A DNA stretch of 64,000 bases from the NCBI RefSeq assembly GCF_027580225.2, contig NC_073361.2:25528501-25592500 (forward strand). Reading direction: 5' to 3'. The notes under the pieces were generated by a model. It searched no databases. It had not been told where the DNA came from and saw nothing but the letters and a program-made list of their open reading frames with translations. This document shows, in pieces, positions 14,817-23,800 of this stretch. The translations under genes were made by a program, and so were the position numbers. Position 1 is the stretch's first letter. Each line of letters starts with the position of its first letter. Source of the stretch: Misgurnus anguillicaudatus (taxonomy: Eukaryota > Chordata > Actinopteri > Cypriniformes > Cobitidae).

Positions 14817-17800
14817 TAAAATATAAAGGAATGCTAAAATAAATATTTATAACATTGCTTATTTTGGGTAGCTGCTCTGCTCCATCTTTCTGAAACCAGG
14901 TGTCACCATTGTCCCTCGCTGACAAATTTATATTTCACTATTATTTTGATGCATTTCGTCACGCGTAGCATGTCTGGAAATGTTTCTTCCTTTATTCGTC
15001 TCCAATCCGAGGGTTACAACTGCAATTTTTACAAGTGCTTGTTTTTTTCTGGTTCTCCCACAGGTTGAAATTTCAAAGAAATCCGACGCTGAAATATTTT
15101 TACCCTCCTCCTTCAAGTGGGATTTTGACAAACATTGCACACACGCTTCTCAGTGTGCCCAAGTTCTACGTTCAAGTGAGCAGAGGCTACAAATATCTTT
15201 TTTTTTTTGCTATTTTATTTATCGCTTCATGTTTTGAATGTGTAAACAAGCATGTCAGTGTGGTTACCTCTTATGAATCTGTATCTCTCTCCCTCCTTCT
15301 ATCTCTTTTTTGCTAACATTATAATGCATTCAGTGTTTGTTTTTAGGTAATCTCAGATTCCAGAAATACATTTTGGAAAAACGAAAAAAATAAATTAAAA
15401 GATTTGCTCTCACTAATGTGATTTTTGAATCAAGTCCAGTCTTTAAACCATCAAGCCACAATATTATTCTGATGGTATTAATATCGTGTTCATGTGGGAG
15501 GGATGAGTGATGTATTTAACATCATCCCTCAAGCTATTGAGAGGATGAGAAGGGTGTCATACCCTGAAAAGTCTTTTGGTGGCAGTAGATTTCTAACAAA
15601 GGCTGTTTTTTTTTACCACCGTACTATTAAATCAGCTCACAGCTCAGTTTTGGAGCCATCAGTGAACCTAAATATAATCCTATGCTGCAATCTGGGTTAC
15701 ATATGGAGACAGGGTCACAATTAATGTTTGTGGCTAAGAAATTCGCAGTACCAGCTGTGTAGAAACAACACACAGACATACCTTCTTTTCTTCACATTAT
15801 AAACACATATTTCACCACAGGTTCTTCACCTGATGAATAAAATGAACCTCCCTTCACCATTTGGTCCAGTGACTGCTCCTCCTCCAATGGTAAGCTTCTT
15901 ATATACGTTTTTTAATTGAAATTGAGTCATTTAGATTTTCACAGGGACGTCAAATTCAATACAACCAACAACTGAGATGGAAGATTCAGCGATACTAAAA
16001 AAAGCTACGTTTTAATAGATGAATGCACAACGTGAATCACATCTGAATTAAAGGTCGACCTCAGCCGTAATGCTTTGCTTTTTACAGAGCCTCATCGATA
16101 AAAGCGCTCTGTTGATATTGATGAACTGGAGGCTTGTTCAGGGTAGCGCTGGGTCCGCTGAGAAAGAATAACCCACTCATTTGTGCCTTTTCAGTTTGAG
16201 TTGCCCCCAGGTCCTTTGCCGCCCATGCCCCCACCCTACCCTCCAGAGAACCCCCCGCTTCCAGAGGAGGGGGCGTCGGGTAGTGACGAATCTGAGTATG
16301 AGAGCGGAGATGATGAAGACAAAGAAAGGTAGCAAAAAATTTTTTTTTGTTATTTTTCTTTGATTACTCAAACATTTAGCTTCTAATTTTTTTTTACTTT
16401 TGTTTCTCAAAGGATGATCAGACTGATGGGTCTTGTTAACCAGCCATGCAAAAGACAGCTGCGAGCAAAGGCTTCTTCTAAGAGGAAGAAACCTAGACTT
16501 AAGGATCTCCTGTTTGTTCCCAAACCTGATATTCATGGGTAAACCGAAAGCATTAATTCTGTTAAACTAAACTGCACTTTATTTCATAGACTACGTTTAT
16601 TTACCTGAGAAAGCAATACAAATAAAACGTTTGAAATATGCACTTTTGAGATATTGCTGATGTTGAAGACAATGTTGTATCTATTAGCGCCTCAGGCCCA
16701 GTCTTGCAGCCAGAAGACGTGTTCGAACAACCTCAATCACTAGGACAGAAAAAGATTGAGTTTCATATATCAGCGGAGGGGTCCTCCATCCTCGAGGGGC
16801 CCGAACAGGATCAGGAGCCGCATTTCACAGATGCAGAAGGTAAGGCTGCGTGTTTTTTGTTGCCCTGCCACTCCTTCTATCCTATCATCCATTTATCTAT
16901 CCACCCAATCACTGAACGTGCCCCTGAGTTCACCCATCCATTTTGAGCGGACCTGCTCAATTAACACGGCGATTAGCCCTGAGAATAGTGACTCTGCTGG
17001 AGAGAAGATTTAATGTATTGGGCTGTCATCAGGCCAAGATGCCTCGCCGTAAGGGGCTAAGACCCTTTTTTGCTTCAAGATAACCCTTGAAGTTTGAGTT
17101 TATTTGGGAAGCAGAGAATAAAGGAACGTAGTGGCCTTTTATATGACAAAGTTTTCGAAAACGTTGAAATACAGGACATGTTTTTGTTTGTTTACACAAA
17201 AATGGGGTTTGGGGGATTTTAAAGGTCCTGTTTTTCCTGTGTTTTCAAAGCTTTGATTGTGTTTACGGTTCGCAATATAACGTGTTCATGTTTTGTGTGT
17301 AAAAAAGCAGTATTTTTCACACAATTTACTTATCTGTCTATTAGGGCTGTCAAAATTAGCGCGTTAATAACGCGTTAACGCAAATTCATTTTAACGCCGC
17401 TAATTTTATTAACGGCGATTAACGCAACGCGCAATTTCTGTTTGACCCTGCTTGGTCCCGCCCATAGTTGAAATAACAGAGACGCAAACAAATGGGATCC
17501 TGTCCAAATGATTCAAAGGTTTTCATAGAAATAAGACCATTAACCAAATCGTCTAGCAAATCCAATGCTCCAAATGCTCGTTGGACATCTGAAATGATCT
17601 TTATTTATACGTCTGAGGTGTAACGTTACCGTCCTCCTAATGCTTAATCTACAAAGATGCGTCTCAATTCATTTTGGTTTCGCTTTTATGCATGACTTAA
17701 AAATAGACTGCAGGACTTGCTTGATGTTAAAAGAGTCATTAAGAGAGATAAAGTTCGGTACCTGATTATTGTTAAAGAGTTATTAAGAGCGACAAGACTC

Positions 17801-20800
17801 AAAAGCGATCTCCTCATGCTGACTGACTGACATCTGAAGCGCGTGCACACAGACGCGCAAGTGCGCGACCCGGATATATAGACATCTACACAAAATTAAA
17901 GTTTTACAAATATCTGTTTTGATAAGAATTCACGCAGGTATGATCTATAATCTGTTATGTCAAATGTTTGGTTAACTGTTGGGTAAAAATTAAAAAATAA
18001 AAATAAACCCCTTAGATGAGAGAGGCATGGAGCAGGGACCCCCTGATACTAAATGTGTAAAACTGATATATTTAAGTAATCAGTGAGGTACGAGAGGCTG
18101 CCTTTACAACGCAAAGTGGAGTAAAGTACAACTATTGACCAATCAGAATCAAGGACTGGAACTGTTTTATAAATAGAAACAAACCATATTGTCACACAGC
18201 CATACTATATTAAGACAGTACATTGGCACTATTATGCTCTTGTTGTACATGCTTAATTTTTTTGTTAATGTAGATTTAGTTTTTATATGAATATAATAAT
18301 AATAATATTAATAATAATAATAATATAATATGAATATAATAAAAAATAATATAATATTATTTTAAGGTATTTGCAGTGTAATAGATTTTTATTTTACTGT
18401 GAATTTACCTGAACCTGGACTTTCAGTTTATAAAGATGACTGATCATGGTGAATGGCACAAAGAGACTCTCTATTCTGGTGGGGATAAAGGTTGTGCTAC
18501 TTTATAATTCAGAGGTTTGTTGCCTTTCTCGTCACAAGTTTGAGTAACGCAGGTTTATTTTCTGCATAGCTTCATATCAGACTCAGGAGAAAACATGCAT
18601 TGAGTCCGCGCGCATCTCTTTGGGGCACCATCACTGTGCGCGTTTCATACATTTTTAAATGCGAGCGATAGTTTTGTCAAAGTTTATAATGCAGACGCGG
18701 TCTGGCGTCATTTGCCTGTTGAGTTAGCGCTTTAAATCTGAACCGCGTGAAACAGCCGTCCAAGTTCAGAAATATAACTTAGATGAGACAATGTCACACA
18801 CTGATCCTAAAATAACTTTCTGAAAGAAAGACAAACATGCCTATAAGATTTACCTGTTTTATGATGCGTTTTCTGTCGCTACTGCTGCTTCCTGAGTGTA
18901 CATTAATCTTCAGATATTTTATTTTGGTCCGCTTGTAAAATGAATGCGCTCCTTCGCGGCCACGCACGTGCACAACTTAAAGGGGACATGTAACGTTTTT
19001 TTGTACATATATTTTACGTTTTTAGCAAAAAATAGCTTGCGGTTAAACATCATTTGGCGGACCCCCTGCAGTTCCGTCGGGGGCCGCGGACCCCCGGTTG
19101 AAGACCCATGACTTCGATTTTAAGCAGTCTGTCACAATGTCAATCAAACAAAAGAAAAAAAGTTAAACATATATTGATGATGTTTTTGCTTTGTGTGTGC
19201 TAAATCTTATAGTTTTACCAGTGATTTTAAGGTATTGATGTGGAAATTTTTATGTATAGATGTGGTAATTTTTCTGGTAATTTAACTTTGCTGACTCTTT
19301 CAATTTCAAACAGGTGTAGTTCTGTCATATTTTGTTATATTCCACCAAATCATGCATTGTTCTATGTTTTAATAGAGAATGTCAAAATATTAACAACTGA
19401 AGAGTTTCGTTGCAAAATGAGATAACCACCATTTTTTTAATTGTTCAGAAATCTTGTTTTTTGGTTGTGCATTCCAATTAATTTCAATTCAACTGCAGTT
19501 GGTTTGTTTTGATTTAAACATTCATAACTTAAAAAATACAGCTAAGTAGCACCATAAAAAAATAAATAACATGATAACATAATAATAAACATGTTTTGAC
19601 AAAAATGTTAAAAAATGGATTTATCTCGTTTTGCAACGAAACTCTTCAACTATTTTTTGGAAGATTTGCTAATTCCGACTCAATTTGCCAGCACATGTCA
19701 CAAATGATGCAGCATCAAACAAAAATGGAGAAAGAAAATTATTCTGAAAGGAAAATTCATATACAAAACAATGGCTTGATGGTTCTGTTAAAAATGTAAA
19801 CAGGCTGTTGTTAACATACATTTGCATAAAGCATATAGATATGTATATATGATTAGAGTATTAAAAACCTGAAAAGTATTAAATTGGGGTAAATTTAGAA
19901 CGGATAAAAATGTGCGATTAATTTGCGATTAATCGCGAGTTAACTCATGAAATCATGCGATTAATCTAGATTAATTTTTTTAATCTATTGACAGCCCTAC
20001 TGTCTATACAATGATTCACCATAATTTACAAATAAATTAGTTAAAAATCAGACATTGTGATTTTCTGGATTTTTTTCTCATTTTGTCTCTCATAGTTGAA
20101 GTGTAACTATAATGAAAATGACTCTCTCATCTTTTTAAGTGGGAGAACTTGCACAATTGGCGGCTGACTAAATATTTTTTGCTCCACTGTAAATAAAATT
20201 GCATGATGCCTTCGCCATCATGATTGTTTGTATTAGGGGTGTAATGGTTCAAATTGCTTACGGTTCGGTGCATATCACGGTTTCGTTACACTTTGATCAC
20301 AACACGCTTCTTTACAAAAATTAAAACCTAAGCCATTTTTAACCTCTTCCAAAATCAAAATTTTCACTTACGAGCACTTGTATTATTATACTGCATGTAC
20401 CAACTTTACTGTGCACTTAAAAATTTACATAAAATAGCTTGCACTGGATTACTTTTTAAATTCTATGCCACTATATTCAAGTTTTTTCGCAAGAAGATCA
20501 GTTTGTTAACATTTAAACACAGAAGGCAATGTGTCACCTGCGATCGCGTGCTATCAACAACACCCTGGTGATGACGGCACAATAAGGGACTCGTCATATT
20601 AGATGAATTGCCTTGAGCATACGGCATTCGCGAATTTTACAGTTTTGTCCACATTTTCTTGAGCATCGCTGCTGCAGTAGACTTGAATGAAGCTGGCGTG
20701 GCCTCTATTAGCGGCTTTTCTCCTTTGCTTGCCACGCTTAATGGTCTGCAACACACACACCTCAACACGTGAGGAGGAACTGTGAGGTTGGCAACAGATT

Positions 20801-23800
20801 TGATTGGACAGGTTCTCTCACGTAAAAACACGCAGACCTTATTCAAAACCACACATTAGCGGTTTTATGCGTTGTTTTTTTCACAAAACTATATTGGAGA
20901 TGCGTGGTTGAATCAAACACGGTGCGTCCCAAACCGTGGGAGGATAACGGGACGATACGATTCTTTACCAAGAACCGTTACACCCCTAGTTTGTATTTAT
21001 TGCTTTGTAAAAGAATGTGTATGCGAACAGGCATGCAGTGTTTCTGTACAAAGTAACATCGCCATCTACTGGTCTGGCACGCATAATACACAGATTAGTC
21101 TTTTTTTATGGATTGTGTATAAAGGGATCACTTTGACAATGTAAAACTTTTTTAAACGTGCCCTTAGTGTCTGCACTATAAAACTGTGTTCATGTAGCTT
21201 AATTGATGATATAAATGTATAGCTTGAATGTACTGTAAGTCCCTTTGGATAAAAGCATCTGACATGCGCAAATATAAAATGCATACATTATAAAACAAAA
21301 CAGATGCACATGACTCACTGAAGGTGTTGCCCTTTATTGGCTCAAATTAAAAATCACCCACCTTTTGTTTACCTTATCTTTTCTGTTTGTTGTTCATAAA
21401 TGTCTACAAAAAAGCGGTTATGAAAAAGCTTTCAGAGTCAGAAACAAACAGCTTTTCGAAACAACAGGCTTAAGGCGGGTAGTTTGTTTCAGTATGCTTG
21501 CTTTCAAATAATAAACAATACGTTTAAATGACGTGACATCAAATGAAATGCACTTCTTTGAGCGGAACTTATCTGAAATGACTTCCTGCTCTAGTACACA
21601 TTGAGAACTAGATCTGTCAGACAAGTTTCCAGAGGATTTGTGTAGCCTCGCTGCCTCCCGTAATTCCTCGTACGCGTTTGCTTACGGCTTACTGCCAAGC
21701 GGCAGGTGACATCTCCAACTGTGCGATGAAAGAACCTGAAAGGATGCCCCGTGGAGCATGACCCTACGCAAACACGCTGGTGTAAACCTAAGAGATTAAT
21801 ACACTCGCCTGGTTTTCTCTGTATCTGGTATTTCATTTTGCATGCACTTTAATAAGGATTGCGATTGGAATTGTAATCGATTTACGTTTTCATTTGCAAA
21901 ATAATTTAGTTTTTTTTTAATAGTCAAGGCTTCTCGTTTTGATTTGTGCACACATCTGCTTCACTTTTCATTGTTGTAATGTGCGACAGGCAACACAGCA
22001 ATCCTATTTGAGATGGATTGAAATGAAGTGACAGTTCGAATCCCGTTCTAATCATGTTTACGCGACTTATTTTCAGACACGGCTAAGACGGAGTCTCCCG
22101 TCCAGGAAGCTACAGAAGGGTTCGGAAAGATCTACCCAAGCGCTCAGGTCCCCAGACAAGAGGAAGATATGGATGAAGATGAAGACATACCATCCGAGTT
22201 CATCTCCAGGAGAGAGCTAGAGAGAGGCAGACTCTCTCGAGATGGTGAAAGATTCTTCAGTCGTGCACACGTTCACATGCTCTTCTTTGTAGATGTACAG
22301 ATCAAACAGAATAGATTAGCTCTGCTAAAAGATCTGCCTTTGAGCGTTCGGATCTTTAGAGGAAATTAATATTTGATTTGAAGTGCACCAGACAGACGTC
22401 ATATGCTTTTTAGACATTTTTCTGTGGTTACATAAATATTTAGTTAACGCAGTCATTCACTGACATATGTTACTTATCTTATTTGGTTTTCTGTATTTAT
22501 TATTTGAAAGTATGTGGTTTATATACTTTTATATATTAATTTGTGTTTATTGTTTTTACAGAGATAAAAAAATTGTCTGTGTTTAAGAAGTACGAACCCG
22601 GAGAACCAACCAGCAGACTTTACGTGAAAAATATTGCAAAGCAAGTAGAAGAAAAAGTAAGTGCCTGGTTTATATAGACAAATAAAACATTATTAAATAG
22701 ATTATAGTTGTGCTAGACCGATATGGGTTTGTAATGGCTGTTTTGATACTGATATCTAGAGAACAGAGTGTCTAATTTTCTGAAAATTCGCATTTTTAAA
22801 AAATTTATTTGAAAGGGGACCATGTACAATTTTAACTTAAATGTTTCCATTTCATGCATTGTACAAAATTTAGCCAAAGGCTAATTTTCATCCGCAGTCC
22901 CTTGGCAGGTCATACACATTAGTACACATAAAAACTACAAATAAAAACAAATAACAACACTTACGTAAAACATTAATACGTATACATGTCCTGTCAGATC
23001 CAAGAGAAAAAAAAAACAGTAGAAATAATTGAATTAGTAAATTGACAATGCAGCCAATGGCAACACAGCAATTTCGCATTAACTCCCATATATCGCAAAA
23101 AAGTTTTTACACTTGAGTTAGGTGATTTTTCAGGCACTTCAAACTAGGAATATACTGCAAAACGGCAATGGAAACAGTTTTTTTCACATTTACAGGTTGT
23201 AAAAGTGCATAAAAGTGTCGTAATCATTATTTAAAGGAAAACACCACCGTTTATCAATATTTTACTTATGTTACCTCAGTTTAGACAAATTAATACATAC
23301 CGATCTTTTTTCAATGCATGCACTTAATCTTTGTATAGTGCGTTGTGAATGTGTTAGCATTTAGCCTAGCCCCATTCATTCCTTAGGATCCAAACAGGGA
23401 TGAATTAAGAAGCCACCAAACACTTCCATGTTTTCCCTATATTTTGACCTCGGCACGCAGTAACATCATCACTCCTGACTACACCCCTTCTCGCTCAAAC
23501 TTCCGTCAATATTACTGCACCCGAGGTCGAAGTCCTGCAAACTAAGTGCTATTCCTTCATACAATATAGTTCTCATTTTTATCCGCTTAGAAAATCGCCA
23601 CATTTTATTTTGTGCCACCATACTTACTTGTGTAACAGTCTTTAAATATGCCATGGTTTTTGGAATGACTTATTGTAAGAGAACAAAATTACTTTTTTAG
23701 TCGCATGACATCGGTTAATGGAAAGTCATTATTTCGCAATCGTTTTTTGGTCTACATTTAGAAAATAACGCTAAAGTTATGCGCAAATCTTTAATGTAAA

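Noticed and set aside
16177..16536. 119-codon minus frame
   Set aside because: Antisense shadow of rnpc3 exons 7-8.
20607..20634. catacggcattcgc shared between rnpc3 exon 2 (11227) and a hAT-like element at 20608, as possible exon capture
   Set aside because: A 14-mer match between two places is expected by chance in 64 kb, and flanking similarity is weak.
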